Shown here piece after piece: positions 27,984 through 36,916 of a stretch of DNA of 64,000 nucleotides. Under the pieces are notes generated by a model. It searched no databases and was not told the origin of the DNA. It was given only the letters and a program-made list of their open reading frames with translations. The stretch lies in contig NZ_ASWH01000002.1 of assembly GCF_000407545.1 (NCBI RefSeq), positions 558,001 to 622,000 on the forward strand. The letters are read 5' to 3'. The position numbers and the translations under genes were made by a program. The DNA is from Enterococcus gilvus ATCC BAA-350. GTDB lineage: Bacteria; Bacillota; Bacilli; Lactobacillales; Enterococcaceae. Within the stretch, counting starts at the first letter, position 1; each line of letters starts with the position of its first letter.

Positions 27984-29036
27984 CTAGCTTAATCTTTGGT
28001 CCAGAAATGCCCGCATCTTTCCTTCATAATAGCTTTTCGTCTGATCATTTGCCCGCTTTAGCCGCGGATACAAGTACCATGCCAGCAAGCCTCTTTGAAC
28101 ATGGAGACGATTTTCGGCCTCTTGGAAAACCAGTGAACGAGTGGGATGATCCAAGACCTCGCTGGTGATCTCCACCTCGCGATTTGCCGGCAAGCAGTGC
28201 AGCGCTTTGCAGTGATCCGGTGCGATATTCAGCATCTCCATATTCAATTGATAGCGCGGATAAAAAGCTGCTGTGCGTTCTTCTTTTTCGTCCTCATACC
28301 CATAATAATACCAAACATCAGGGATAATAAAGTCTGCCTGTTTTACAGCTTCTTCAACCTCTTCAGTCACCGTCAGCGTCCCGCCAGTCAGCGCCATTTT
28401 CTTATTGACCTTGTCGATCTCTGCTTGACTGATGGTGTATTTCTTCGGCGAAGCGATCGTATACTTAAGACCTAATGATGCAGCCAAATGGGCGTGCTCC
28501 ATTGCCATGATCCCGTTTTCCCCAGAATCTCCCACAAAGACGATCTGGCTGTCCTCTAAAGTCTTTCCCTCCGGAAGGTGCTCCATCATCGTCAACACAT
28601 CCGCCAACCCCTGCGTAGGGTGAATGTAATAGGTCATAGCATTGAAGACGGGGACCGTTGCGTGTTCTGCTAAATTCAGTACCAGCTCGTGTTCTTCCGT
28701 CCGCAGCATGATCCCATCACACATACTGGACAAAACTTTTGCCGTGTCTTTGATGGCTTCATGAGAGCCAAAATGGATCTCTCCGGGTTTCAAATACAGG
28801 CCGTGTCCGCCTAATTCTGCCATGGCCGTTTCAAAGGATACCCGCGTCCGTGTCGAAGGCTCTTCAAAAATCATTGCCAGCGTCACCCCCTTCAGCAATT
28901 GTGGAATGGCATTTTGATGGGCCGCTTCTTTTAATTGGACGATCGTACTTAATATGTCTTGGATCTCCTCTTTCGATAACTCATAATTGTCAATAAAATG
29001 CTTCGTCGGATAATTTTTTACATGTGATACTTTCAT
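27984..29036 (-). CDS. ptcA: putrescine carbamoyltransferase
   Basis: 350 residues of the ornithine/aspartate carbamoyltransferase family. Seen: carbamoyl-phosphate loop EEPSTRTRVSFETAM, TYYIHPTQGLADVLT and the HCLPANREVE motif. The protein is longer than ornithine carbamoyltransferases at the C-terminus (helical tail ending AFLDQRLS), a feature of putrescine enzymes. It splits N-carbamoylputrescine into putrescine and carbamoyl phosphate. It lies 18 bases from the antiporter gene. The name aguB is also used. Confidence 0.88.
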   Translation of the reverse strand: MKVSHVKNYPTKHFIDNYELSKEEIQDILSTIVQLKEAAHQNAIPQLLKGVTLAMIFEEPSTRTRVSFETAMAELGGHGLYLKPGEIHFGSHEAIKDTAKVLSSMCDGIMLRTEEHELVLNLAEHATVPVFNAMTYYIHPTQGLADVLTMMEHLPEGKTLEDSQIVFVGDSGENGIMAMEHAHLAASLGLKYTIASPKKYTISQAEIDKVNKKMALTGGTLTVTEEVEEAVKQADFIIPDVWYYYGYEDEKEERTAAFYPRYQLNMEMLNIAPDHCKALHCLPANREVEITSEVLDHPTRSLVFQEAENRLHVQRGLLAWYLYPRLKRANDQTKSYYEGKMRAFLDQRLS

Positions 29037-29124
29037 TTTTTCTAGACCTCCAGTTCGTCAAATTCCATCGATGTCTCATCGGAAATTAGGTTATAATAAA
29101 GAAATAGGAAAGCAGGTGGTTTTA

Positions 29125-29904
29125 GTGACAGAAACGAAAAACTTTTATAGCGCAGCCAATCAGCACCTCACACAGTTGAATGAATCAGAGAAGCGGATTT
29201 TTAACTACGTGTTGAAAAATTTTGACGAAGCCAAGCACCACAGCATCCGTCAGTTGGCAAAAAAATGTTACGTCTCTTCAGCAACCATCTTCCGCTTTAC
29301 TAAAAAGCTGGGTTTTGAGGGGTACAGTGATTTCATCGACAGCTTGCTGCATGCGCCTCAAGCACCGCAAACGATCCCCCATTCTGTAAAACAAAAGGAT
29401 TACAAAGAAGAATATTTAAAAAATATCATGGAATCCATCCGCGTCGTAGACCAGGAGCGAATGGAGACCTTCAATCAATTACTCGATAACGACCCGGTCA
29501 TTTATCTGATGGGAGAAGAATTAGACTTGCAAGCCTTGCGCTATGTCGATTGGCTTTTTACCGCTCAGGGCTTTCACTCCGTCCTTTTATCAGATCAGGC
29601 CTCGATCCGACATGCCCTTCATCACATCCGGGATCAGGATATCCTGTTTGTTTTTGCCTACAATGGCGACAGTCCGGCAGTCATCGAGACGATTGAATTA
29701 GTCAAACAGGCGTCACAAGCCACGGTGGTTTCTTTTACCCGTGCAGTCACCAATGTAGTGCAGAATCTATGCGATCTCGATTTTTACATTTTTACAGATG
29801 AGATCATTTATGACAGCCTTGATATGACCTCACGCGTCTCTATGATCGCGATCGTCGAACTGATCCTCTATAAAAGATTGAAAAAATCTCTTACAACTGA
29901 ATGA
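29125..29904 (+). CDS. RpiR-family transcriptional regulator
   Basis: 259 residues from GTG 29125, with AGGTGG 6 bases upstream; a longer ATG start at 29071 lacks a site. N-terminal HTH includes SSATIFRFTKKLGFEGYSDF, typical of RpiR; the rest is a SIS-like sugar-isomerase fold (LFVFAYNGDSPAVIETI). It lies between and opposite to the agmatine genes, which suggests it controls them, unlike the membrane LuxR-type regulator known in Enterococcus faecalis. Confidence 0.8.
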   Translation: MTETKNFYSAANQHLTQLNESEKRIFNYVLKNFDEAKHHSIRQLAKKCYVSSATIFRFTKKLGFEGYSDFIDSLLHAPQAPQTIPHSVKQKDYKEEYLKNIMESIRVVDQERMETFNQLLDNDPVIYLMGEELDLQALRYVDWLFTAQGFHSVLLSDQASIRHALHHIRDQDILFVFAYNGDSPAVIETIELVKQASQATVVSFTRAVTNVVQNLCDLDFYIFTDEIIYDSLDMTSRVSMIAIVELILYKRLKKSLTTE

Positions 29905-29926
29905 CCCGTCTGCTCACTGTTGTTAG

Positions 29927-29959
29927 TGCCAAGTTATAAGGCATTGGCAGCAGTTTTTT
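29927..29959 (+). terminator. probable terminator after the RpiR gene
   Basis: Short stem TGCCAA (29927-29932) with TTGGCA (29944-29949), with possible extension, then six T residues. Confidence 0.45.
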
Positions 29960-31052
29960 ATCCCTTCGGCTGTTGCTGAGTGATACAGTGAATATTGCCG
30001 CCGCCATAAACGACCTGTCTTGTTTGCACGCCCACGATTTCATGATCTGGGAACATTTCTTGCAACTGTTCGAGTGCCAACGCATCATTTTTGTCCCCGT
30101 ATTGCGGTGCGATAATTGCCCCATTCGTGATCAAAAAGTTCATGTACGAAGTAATGCAAATATCATCGGCGTGTCTCGGAATACTTCCTGCCACCGTGTC
30201 GACTTCGTATTCTGCCCCATACGTTACAGGATCGATCGTGGTACAAAGCTTGTGGACCTTTAACTTACGTCCCTTCGCGTCCGTTTGACTGCTTAAATAG
30301 TCATAGGTTTCCTTCGCGACAGTGTAAAATGGATGGGTTTCATCCTCTGTATAAATACACGCTGCCTCACCGGGTCGTACAAAACAGGCCACGTCATCGA
30401 TGTGTCCGTTGGTTTCTTCGGGATCGATACCGTCTTTGACCCAAAGCACTTTTTCAACATTTAAGTAATCCTTCAGCATCTCTTCGATTTCCTCTTTACT
30501 CATATGAGGATTTCGCCCCTCCGATAACAGGCACATTTCCGTGACCATCACCGTCCCCTCACCATCCACATGAATCGAGCCGCCTTCTAAAACAAAATCA
30601 GGTGTATGATACGTATCGACTCCTTCGATCTCGCAGACTTTTTGCGCTAGTTTCTGATCCTCCGCCCAAGGGAAATACAGCCCGTCCACCAAGCCGCCCC
30701 ACGCATTGAAATCCCAATCCACTGCGCGAACATCGCCCTTATCATTGACCACAAATGTCGGTCCGCAATCCCGCATCCAAGCATCGTCATTTGCGACCTC
30801 TACCACCCGAATATTCTCTGGTAAGGTATTGCGGCAGTTTTCGTATTGTCTCGCTGATACACACATCGTCACCGGGGTAAACCTACTAACGGCTTTCGCC
30901 ACATCCGTAAAGGCTTTTTGCGCATCGGTGCCCCCATGCTGCCAATTATCCGGCCGCTCCGGCCAAATCATCCATATTTGTTTGTGCGGCTCAAATTCCC
31001 CCGGCATTCGGAAGCCATCTTTCTTTGGGGTCGATGCAAGTCTTTTTGCCAT
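29958..31052 (-). CDS. aguA: agmatine deiminase
   Basis: 364 residues from ATG 31052 (AAGGAG 10 bases upstream). A guanidine-modifying enzyme that turns agmatine into N-carbamoylputrescine and ammonia. Seen: WPERPDNWQHGG, NDDAWMRDCGPTFVV, the ETNGHIDDVACFV segment with catalytic His, and the nucleophilic Cys in GGGNIHCITQQ near the C-terminus. The gene is separate from ptcA and the antiporter, with the RpiR gene between. No carbamate kinase gene is in the window. Confidence 0.93.
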   Translation of the reverse strand: MAKRLASTPKKDGFRMPGEFEPHKQIWMIWPERPDNWQHGGTDAQKAFTDVAKAVSRFTPVTMCVSARQYENCRNTLPENIRVVEVANDDAWMRDCGPTFVVNDKGDVRAVDWDFNAWGGLVDGLYFPWAEDQKLAQKVCEIEGVDTYHTPDFVLEGGSIHVDGEGTVMVTEMCLLSEGRNPHMSKEEIEEMLKDYLNVEKVLWVKDGIDPEETNGHIDDVACFVRPGEAACIYTEDETHPFYTVAKETYDYLSSQTDAKGRKLKVHKLCTTIDPVTYGAEYEVDTVAGSIPRHADDICITSYMNFLITNGAIIAPQYGDKNDALALEQLQEMFPDHEIVGVQTRQVVYGGGNIHCITQQQPKG

Positions 31053-31364
31053 TTTTAACACACTCCTTTTATTTTTAGCATCACGAATGGATGCTTTTTT
31101 GCTGTTTCATCGTCAGGCGAGCACTCAATCTTTGGATCAAGATTTATGTAAGCGCTTCTATTTTATGATTTTACCTTAGCATTCCCTCCTTTCCTTCGTC
31201 TATACACTCACGTGTGAATGTATCGATGAAACGTTTATTGGAGCGTGTTTCGTAAAATGAAACGCTTTTGTAACACTTAAACGAAAAAAATCCTTCTCGC
31301 TGCAACATCTCCTCCCTTTCGATTGTATATAGAGTGAACCCGTAAATGGAGGAGGAAAACACCA
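31053..31364. other. divergent regulatory region
   Basis: About 310 bases between aguA and the secreted-protein gene. It holds a cre-like TGTAAGCGCTTCTA (31147-31160, two mismatches to consensus) and repeated TGAAACG elements at about 31227 and 31259, which resemble ECF -35 boxes (TGAAAC). One of them is followed by CGTA after 18 bases. No gene seen. Confidence 0.4.
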
Positions 31365-31985
31365 ATGAAATCATGGATGGTTCTATTTATCTGTCTAACA
31401 GGACTAAGCATTTCCAGCGGAAAGGAAATCTTCGCTTCACCCCAAGTACAAGAGAGCGCTACAGGCCGATTCACTCGTTATTTTGACTATGACATGAACT
31501 ATTTCAACGAATTTGCAAAAACAGGAAGAATCCCCCGCTCGAACATTCCGAAGAAAAAATCAGTCGGGCTGCCCGCCCCGCTGATCGAAATGAAAACAAA
31601 AAAAGAATTGGACGCACGCATGGGGTACCCAGGGAAAATGCCCGCGCAACTCCCGCCACACTTCTTGCCAAAAAAAATGTATTATTATTATAATGACAAG
31701 AAGCCCCTTTTAGCAGAGCGTACCTACGAGAATGAGAATGGCAAAAAGATAGTCCTTCGTTATTCAAAATCGCTAAAGGGAAAAGCACTTAGCGGCAACT
31801 ACGAAGCGACGGAAAGTAGAAAAAGCCTTCATGTTGATCGTTTGACCGCTTCCCTCATCCAGTTAGATACAGGCAGCCTGCTCTGCTGGAGTGAGAAGAA
31901 TGTGAATTACTGTTTGAATTTTGAGTCAAAAATAACTGCGCCTGCAGCAAAGGAAATACTCAGCTTATTTAATTCGGGGATCTAA
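31365..31985 (+). CDS. secreted protein of an ECF sigma operon
   Basis: 206 residues with a signal peptide (cleavage near IFASP, residue about 25). After a basic linker comes a beta-rich C-terminal region with PAQLPPHFLPKKM, RTYENENGKKIVLRYSK and DTGSLLCWSEKNVNYCLNF, which resembles the DUF4367-type domain often found in anti-sigma factors. GGAGGAGG lies before the ATG. It is 10 bases from the sigma gene, so it may be the sensor or target of the envelope stress response. Function unproven. Confidence 0.65.
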   Translation: MKSWMVLFICLTGLSISSGKEIFASPQVQESATGRFTRYFDYDMNYFNEFAKTGRIPRSNIPKKKSVGLPAPLIEMKTKKELDARMGYPGKMPAQLPPHFLPKKMYYYYNDKKPLLAERTYENENGKKIVLRYSKSLKGKALSGNYEATESRKSLHVDRLTASLIQLDTGSLLCWSEKNVNYCLNFESKITAPAAKEILSLFNSGI

Positions 31986-31995
31986 AGGAGGCTCA

Positions 31996-32580
31996 ATGAT
32001 GGCATCTGAGGTTTTATCAAGAGAACATCCGATTGTTGGATTTTTTAAAGAACTCTTCGCTTTTTTGAATCCAGCGAAAGAAAAACAAGAAAGTGAAAAG
32101 GAAACTGATTTTTATTATTTGGATCGCTACGGAGATCACCTGCTTCGTTTGGCAATGTCTTATGTCCATAATCAAAGTGATGCAGAGGACATCGTTCAAG
32201 AAACAATGATCCAACTGATCCGAAAAGCACCCGAATTCGAGAACGAGGAACACGAGAAAGCTTGGCTCTATCGTGTGACGATCAATCTTTCGAAGAATCG
32301 GTTAAAAGCCAATGGGCGACGACGCTTCGAACCGTTGCCAGAAACCCTTACGGAAGAGACACCCGAAGATTTTGGGTACTTATGGGAAGCCGTTGCACAA
32401 CTACCGGAAATCCAACGCTCAGCTTTGCACTTCTTTTATTACGAAGGCTTTTCTACCAAAGAGATCGCGCAGCTGCTGGAGATGAAGGAAAGTACCCTGC
32501 GTTCTCATCTTCATCGCGGAAGAAACCAACTGGAACAACTCTTGAAAGGAGAGGCACCTGATGAAACAAACCTATCATGA
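31996..32580 (+). CDS. ECF-type RNA polymerase sigma factor
   Basis: 194 residues, sigma-70 family group 4. Region 2 has HNQSDAEDIVQETMIQLI and region 4 has FFYYEGFSTKEIAQLLEMKE followed by SHLHRGRNQLEQ. GGAGG precedes the start. The gene overlaps the downstream anti-sigma gene by 20 bases. The N-terminal about 40 residues before region 2 are longer than usual. It likely controls its own operon and envelope genes. Confidence 0.9.
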   Translation: MMASEVLSREHPIVGFFKELFAFLNPAKEKQESEKETDFYYLDRYGDHLLRLAMSYVHNQSDAEDIVQETMIQLIRKAPEFENEEHEKAWLYRVTINLSKNRLKANGRRRFEPLPETLTEETPEDFGYLWEAVAQLPEIQRSALHFFYYEGFSTKEIAQLLEMKESTLRSHLHRGRNQLEQLLKGEAPDETNLS

Positions 32581-33145
32581 ATTAATGGATCATTTCTCTC
32601 TTTCAACAGAGAAGCGACAGGAAATTGCACGCGCGATGGAAAAAGAACGGCGGAAGCAGGAACAACCAGAGCCTACGTGGCGCGCCTTTTTCCAACGGCC
32701 AAAAGTCCTGGCTCTTTGCTTCGCTGCCCTGATTTTGATTGTTTTTGGTGTCTCTCAGCTTCATACGCCGCAGCCCCCTGTCACGTTGCCGAATCCGGTC
32801 CAAGATTATCAAAGCTTCGCCGAGCTGAAAAAAGAGACGCCCTTTCCTCTAAATGCACCAATGAACGCAGGCGAAGCGGAGGAATACATGCTGATCAGCG
32901 GAGAAATCGCGGAAATTCATTATTCGGATCAATTGACTTACCGTGCCGGAAAAACAAAAGACGATGTCCTAGGCGGTGTAGAGCAAGGCCTTACCACAGA
33001 AAAAAATGGCCGCTTCACCCTGTTCAAACAAAAAGAACACTACAAAGGCATTCTTTTCCGAGAAAAGGAGATCTACTACTTCCTATACTCGGAGGAGGGC
33101 AAATCAGAAGAAGAATGGCTCGTACTTGCCCGCAGCATCAATTAA
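32561..33145 (+). CDS. membrane anti-sigma factor
   Basis: 194 residues: cytoplasmic N-terminus of about 48 residues, one transmembrane helix (about 49-67, LALCFAALILIVFGV), and an extracellular domain with the same general pattern as the secreted protein at 31365 (TYRAGKTKDDV, FREKEIYYFLY). The overlap with the sigma gene and topology make an anti-sigma role likely. No zinc HxxxCxxC motif is visible. Confidence 0.75.
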   Translation: MKQTYHELMDHFSLSTEKRQEIARAMEKERRKQEQPEPTWRAFFQRPKVLALCFAALILIVFGVSQLHTPQPPVTLPNPVQDYQSFAELKKETPFPLNAPMNAGEAEEYMLISGEIAEIHYSDQLTYRAGKTKDDVLGGVEQGLTTEKNGRFTLFKQKEHYKGILFREKEIYYFLYSEEGKSEEEWLVLARSIN

Positions 33146-33156
33146 ATAAACCAATA

Positions 33157-33189
33157 AAAAAAGGAGAATCGCGAGGATTCTCCTTTTTT
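33157..33189. terminator. bidirectional terminator
   Basis: Perfect 14-base stem 33157-33170 and 33176-33189 with A/T tracts on both sides. It separates the convergent anti-sigma and glycyl radical enzyme genes. Confidence 0.85.
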
Positions 33190-33195
33190 GTTGAT

Positions 33196-35625
33196 TTATA
33201 GTACATGTTCGGTTCGTTCAATAATGTCATCTTGTGTCGCTTTGGATAACACATTGAAGAAGGCAGAATAGCCGGCGACTCGAACGATCAAATCGCGGTG
33301 TTTCTCTGGATGTTTCTGTGCATCGATCAAGGTTTCTCTTGAAACGACATTGTATTGAATATGATAGCCGTGCAGCTTATTGAAGAACGCCCGCAGCAGC
33401 ATGATCAGCTTCTGCTTGTCCTCTTCTTGGGCTAACGTTTGCGGATTGACCTTTTGATTCAATAACACACCGCCCAAAATATCTTCGGTGCTTAATTTTG
33501 ATACGGATTTCAATACTGCTGTCGGTCCATTTTTATCCATATTATGCGACGGAGAACAACCTTCCGCCAGTGGTACCCACGCATTTCGTCCATCTGGTGT
33601 CGCCATCGTTGCCCGGCCTTGACCCACATTTGCCGAGATCGAAGACGTCCCTGAATAACGAATCCCCCCGATCGGTCCGCGACCATATCGGGTATTCGGA
33701 TATTTGGCGATTTCGTCGATGTAACTGTCATAAGCTTCTGTGATGAGCTGGTCAACAGAATCATCGTCATTCCCGTATTTCGGCACATCATTTAAAATCA
33801 TTTGCTGGATCTCTTGGCTGCGCTCGCTAGCATAATCCGTCATCAACGCTTCCCACAATTCGTCTGTAGAAACCTTTTCCTGTTCAAAAACCAATTGTTT
33901 GATCGCTGCTAAGGAGTCTGCGGTGTTGGCGATGCCTACCTGCAACCCCGAAATAAAATCATAGACCGCGCCGCCCTCTTTCAAGGTTTTCCCGCGACCG
34001 ATGCAATCTTCGGTCAATGCCGAACACAAAATATCGGGAACATCGCGCTCCAAACCAAGGTCGATGGCATTTTCCACGATTACGCTCATGCGAGTCAATT
34101 CCCGCACGGTTTTATCCCAGGCTTCCTGTAACTCACCATAAGATTTCATGTCTTTGAAATGCCCATACCCTTTGACGAAACGCTTGCCAGATACTGGATC
34201 GATGCCGTCATTCATAGCTATCATCAGAATTTTAGGGAAGTTCATGTAGCTCATCCCCGTACAACGATAGCCCCATTTTCCCGGTACCGCGGTTTCCACA
34301 CACCCGATCGCGCTGTAATCATAGGCATCCTCTTCCGTCACGCCCACTTTCATGAAGGATGGAATAATGATCTCATCATTATTGAAGGCCGGCATCCCGA
34401 AACCAAGCTTCATCACTTCGATGCATTCATTCATGAAACGATTGTCCAACCCAGCATGGTAACGCACCGTCAAATTCGGCTGCGGCAATTTCGTCTGCGC
34501 GACACTCCGTAGCACTAAATAGGACAACTCATTCACTGCATCCTTCTTATCGCGGGTTTGACCGCCGATCGTCACGTTTTGATACAACGGACTCCCGGCA
34601 CTGCTGAAGGTATGCGCCTGACTGCGAACCTTATTGACCGTCAACGTCTTGATCCAAAGATTGGTCAAAAGCTCCACCGCTTTGTCCTTTGTGATGGCAC
34701 CCTTTTCTAAATCCGCCTTTAAATAAGGATACATGTATTGATCGAAGCGGCCATACGACAATGAATGCCCGTTAGATTCGATTTGTAACAATAATTGGAT
34801 AAACCATGTTGCTTGGATCGCTTCTTGGAAAGTCTCCGCCGGCTCATACGGAACTTTGCTGCAGATTCGACTGATTTCCAACAATTCAGCACGTCGCTGC
34901 GGAGTTGCGGTTTCCGCTTTTTCCTTCGCGAGAGCCGAGAAACGTTCCGCAAACGTTTTCACCGCATCGATCATGATCAAAACGGCTTTGTAAAACTGAT
35001 ACTTATCCAAGCTTTCTGGAATCGTCAAATCAAGTGCCGCTTTCTCCTTCAGCGTCCGTTCTTTATAGCCCTTTAACCCCACTCGCAGCATCTGACCATA
35101 ATCCACCGCTAAATGGGCATCACCCGAATTCAGCTTGCCTTCCATCCCGAAAAAGCCAGTCTCCATAAAGACACTCACTTCATCTGGCAGTAACGCCCAG
35201 CCCTTCGCACGTAAATTGTTGTTTTCCCAGAATGGCGCAATTGAACGCAGATCCTCTTTGGTTTTTTCCGTAATATAGAAAACATCACCATCTCGTTTCT
35301 CAAAAAGATCCAGTTCGTTTAGCACAAATTCCATCGTGTATTCCGGGAAGATCGGTGCATCCCGATTTGAAGACGCCTGATTTCCGACGATCAACGTATC
35401 CTCTTCAATATAAATCGACATCTTTTCCAAAATATTTTGCAGCATCAATGCCCGCTTCACGGTACTTGGCTGATTCAAATGCGCCTTATAGGCTTCTGTT
35501 ACCAATAATGCACGTTCTGCATCAATATAAGGCTTTTTCGTCAAAACAGATTCGCGGAAATGATTCATCCGATTGGTTAATTTGCCAAAATACGGTGCAT
35601 TTGCTTCTTTTGTTTGGATACTCAT
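33196..35625 (-). CDS. glycyl radical enzyme (PFL-like superfamily, GCVET active site)
   Basis: 809 residues from ATG 35625 (GGAGG 8 bases upstream). The C-terminal glycyl radical motif VRVAGYSAFF places the radical Gly at residue 785. The active-site loop reads YSAIGCVETAVPGK with Cys 442 and Glu 444. The single Cys and the Glu exclude pyruvate formate-lyase, which has a Cys pair, and point to a dehydratase or C-O lyase branch (glycerol dehydratase, HypD, YbiW-like proteins). The activase is at 37817-38593. A DeoR regulator lies between, suggesting a sugar-phosphate substrate; the YbiW branch, which acts on a sugar-alcohol-like phosphate, is a possible match but I cannot confirm it. Works only without oxygen. 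Confidence 0.88.
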   Translation of the reverse strand: MSIQTKEANAPYFGKLTNRMNHFRESVLTKKPYIDAERALLVTEAYKAHLNQPSTVKRALMLQNILEKMSIYIEEDTLIVGNQASSNRDAPIFPEYTMEFVLNELDLFEKRDGDVFYITEKTKEDLRSIAPFWENNNLRAKGWALLPDEVSVFMETGFFGMEGKLNSGDAHLAVDYGQMLRVGLKGYKERTLKEKAALDLTIPESLDKYQFYKAVLIMIDAVKTFAERFSALAKEKAETATPQRRAELLEISRICSKVPYEPAETFQEAIQATWFIQLLLQIESNGHSLSYGRFDQYMYPYLKADLEKGAITKDKAVELLTNLWIKTLTVNKVRSQAHTFSSAGSPLYQNVTIGGQTRDKKDAVNELSYLVLRSVAQTKLPQPNLTVRYHAGLDNRFMNECIEVMKLGFGMPAFNNDEIIIPSFMKVGVTEEDAYDYSAIGCVETAVPGKWGYRCTGMSYMNFPKILMIAMNDGIDPVSGKRFVKGYGHFKDMKSYGELQEAWDKTVRELTRMSVIVENAIDLGLERDVPDILCSALTEDCIGRGKTLKEGGAVYDFISGLQVGIANTADSLAAIKQLVFEQEKVSTDELWEALMTDYASERSQEIQQMILNDVPKYGNDDDSVDQLITEAYDSYIDEIAKYPNTRYGRGPIGGIRYSGTSSISANVGQGRATMATPDGRNAWVPLAEGCSPSHNMDKNGPTAVLKSVSKLSTEDILGGVLLNQKVNPQTLAQEEDKQKLIMLLRAFFNKLHGYHIQYNVVSRETLIDAQKHPEKHRDLIVRVAGYSAFFNVLSKATQDDIIERTEHVL

Positions 35626-35676
35626 AATTACATCCTCCATTTTCATACGTAACTATATTTATCTTCTTTCGCAACT

Positions 35677-35706
35677 ATCATAGCATGTGAAGAGAAATAC
35701 AGTCAA
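35677..35706 (-). promoter_or_regulatory. promoter of the glycyl radical enzyme
   Basis: On the minus strand TTGACT (35706-35701), 18-base spacer, TATGAT (35682-35677). Downstream are two half-sites, CGTAAC (35648-35653) and CGCAAC (35670-35675) on the plus strand, 22 bases apart, related to the palindrome at 37741-37754. Confidence 0.7.
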
Positions 35707-35736
35707 TAGAAATTCAAACGATTTCAAAGTAAAAAA

Positions 35737-35762
35737 AGATACTGCACGGATGTGCACTATCT
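35737..35762 (-). terminator. terminator of the VOC protein gene
   Basis: 11-base stem with one mismatch, 35737-35747 and 35752-35762, followed on the minus strand by seven T residues. Confidence 0.75.
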
Positions 35763-35769
35763 CAAGTTT

Positions 35770-36243
35770 TTACAGCTGATCCAGTGTGCTTTTGATGTAT
35801 CGCGGCTCCACTCCTGTTCGGTCCGCCGTTTCGTCAATTGTCAGCCCAGAATCAATGAAGCGTTTGACCACCATCGCAATAGCTTCCGCCACCTCGATAA
35901 TATGTCTGTCCAAATCATAGAAGCGCACTGCCCGTTGCCCCCAGCTATGCTCCACGACTGGATGGAGGTATTCAATATCGGACCGATTCTCTAACAATTT
36001 AATGAAGTCATCCATGTCATCAACTTCAAAATACAGCTCGCTGGCATTATTCTCAAGAGTGATCTCGTCTTCCTTCTTATGAATAAATTCAGCCCATGTA
36101 TCGACTGTCTGCAGAAATAGCCCGCCAGTCAATTGAACATGAACACCCGCATCCACCATCACTTCTAAACCTAAAACAGTCTGATAAAAATCCTTCGCTT
36201 TTTCAATATCCTGGACTGCAACTAAGCTCCCCTTATAAGTCAT
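35770..36243 (-). CDS. VOC/glyoxalase-family protein with a helical C-terminal extension
   Basis: 157 residues. The first about 115 form a vicinal-oxygen-chelate domain: VAVQDIEKAKDFYQTVLGLEV, VHVQLTGGLFLQT, ELYFEVDDMDDFI and VRFYDLDRHIIEVAE. The extra about 38 residues (MVVKRFIDSGLTIDETADRTG to the end) look like a helical, HTH-like module not found in plain VOC proteins. It is between the glycyl radical enzyme and its regulator but has its own terminator. Substrate unknown. Confidence 0.75.
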   Translation of the reverse strand: MTYKGSLVAVQDIEKAKDFYQTVLGLEVMVDAGVHVQLTGGLFLQTVDTWAEFIHKKEDEITLENNASELYFEVDDMDDFIKLLENRSDIEYLHPVVEHSWGQRAVRFYDLDRHIIEVAEAIAMVVKRFIDSGLTIDETADRTGVEPRYIKSTLDQL

Positions 36244-36410
36244 TCATTCTTACCTCCGTATACACTTTTCATCCATTATAGCGATTTCAAATAAATTCGG
36301 ATACTTATAATTTCAACTGCTTTACATTGTGTGAAACAGATTACAGCAGATGATCATCGTCTACTATATAGTGTTGAAGAAGAGAGAAGCTCCCCTGTTC
36401 AGAAAAATCA

Positions 36411-36836
36411 CTACTTGACTGCAATCCTTTTAAGCAGAAACAACTCCATTGGCTGCTGATACTCTGGAACAGTGATTAGTAAGCTGCCCGCATCCTGATA
36501 CCCTAACTTACGATAAAAATGCTGTGCCTCTTCGTCTACTTGAGTCGATGTCAGCAGCATTTTGTGTCCACGCTGCTGCATCTCCTTTTCCCAGAATCCC
36601 ATCATTGCCTTGCCATAGCCTGATCGTTGCTTCCCTTCCCTTACATAGAGCATCGTACAAAAAGGATGCTCGTCCCAAAAAAGATTGTACCTCAGCAATC
36701 CGACTGGCTCGTCATTTATCAACAAAATATAGCCCATTTTATCCCGAACCTTTTGCATGAATTGGTCTTTTGATAAATACTGATCTAGTGAGACCCAAAA
36801 TGCGTAATCACTTTCTTGAACATGGCGAATTTCCAT
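36411..36836 (-). CDS. GNAT-family N-acetyltransferase
   Basis: 141 residues. The acetyl-CoA motif A is seen in MLYVREGKQRSGYGKAMMGF (R/QxxGxG/A pattern), with a following helix and the terminal HFYRKLGYQDAG segment typical of GNAT proteins. Substrate unknown. Single gene between the VOC and DeoR genes. Confidence 0.82.
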   Translation of the reverse strand: MEIRHVQESDYAFWVSLDQYLSKDQFMQKVRDKMGYILLINDEPVGLLRYNLFWDEHPFCTMLYVREGKQRSGYGKAMMGFWEKEMQQRGHKMLLTSTQVDEEAQHFYRKLGYQDAGSLLITVPEYQQPMELFLLKRIAVK

Positions 36837-36888
36837 CCATATCCGCTCCTCTCCGTTTCCTCTACTATAGCATTTGATCGCACAAAAA

Positions 36889-36914
36889 AATCAGCCAGAT
36901 TATCCTGGCTGATT
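36889..36914 (-). terminator. terminator of the DeoR gene
   Basis: Perfect 10-base stem 36889-36898 and 36905-36914 followed on the minus strand by seven T residues. Confidence 0.75.
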
Positions 36915-36916
36915 CG

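Noticed and set aside
31171..31374. 67-codon minus-strand frame in the regulatory region before the secreted-protein gene
   Set aside because: It overlaps the start and ribosome site of the opposite gene and has no supporting pattern.
33196..35625. Pyruvate formate-lyase
   Set aside because: The Cys-Cys pair of that enzyme is absent; the loop reads GCVET, as in dehydratase-like members.
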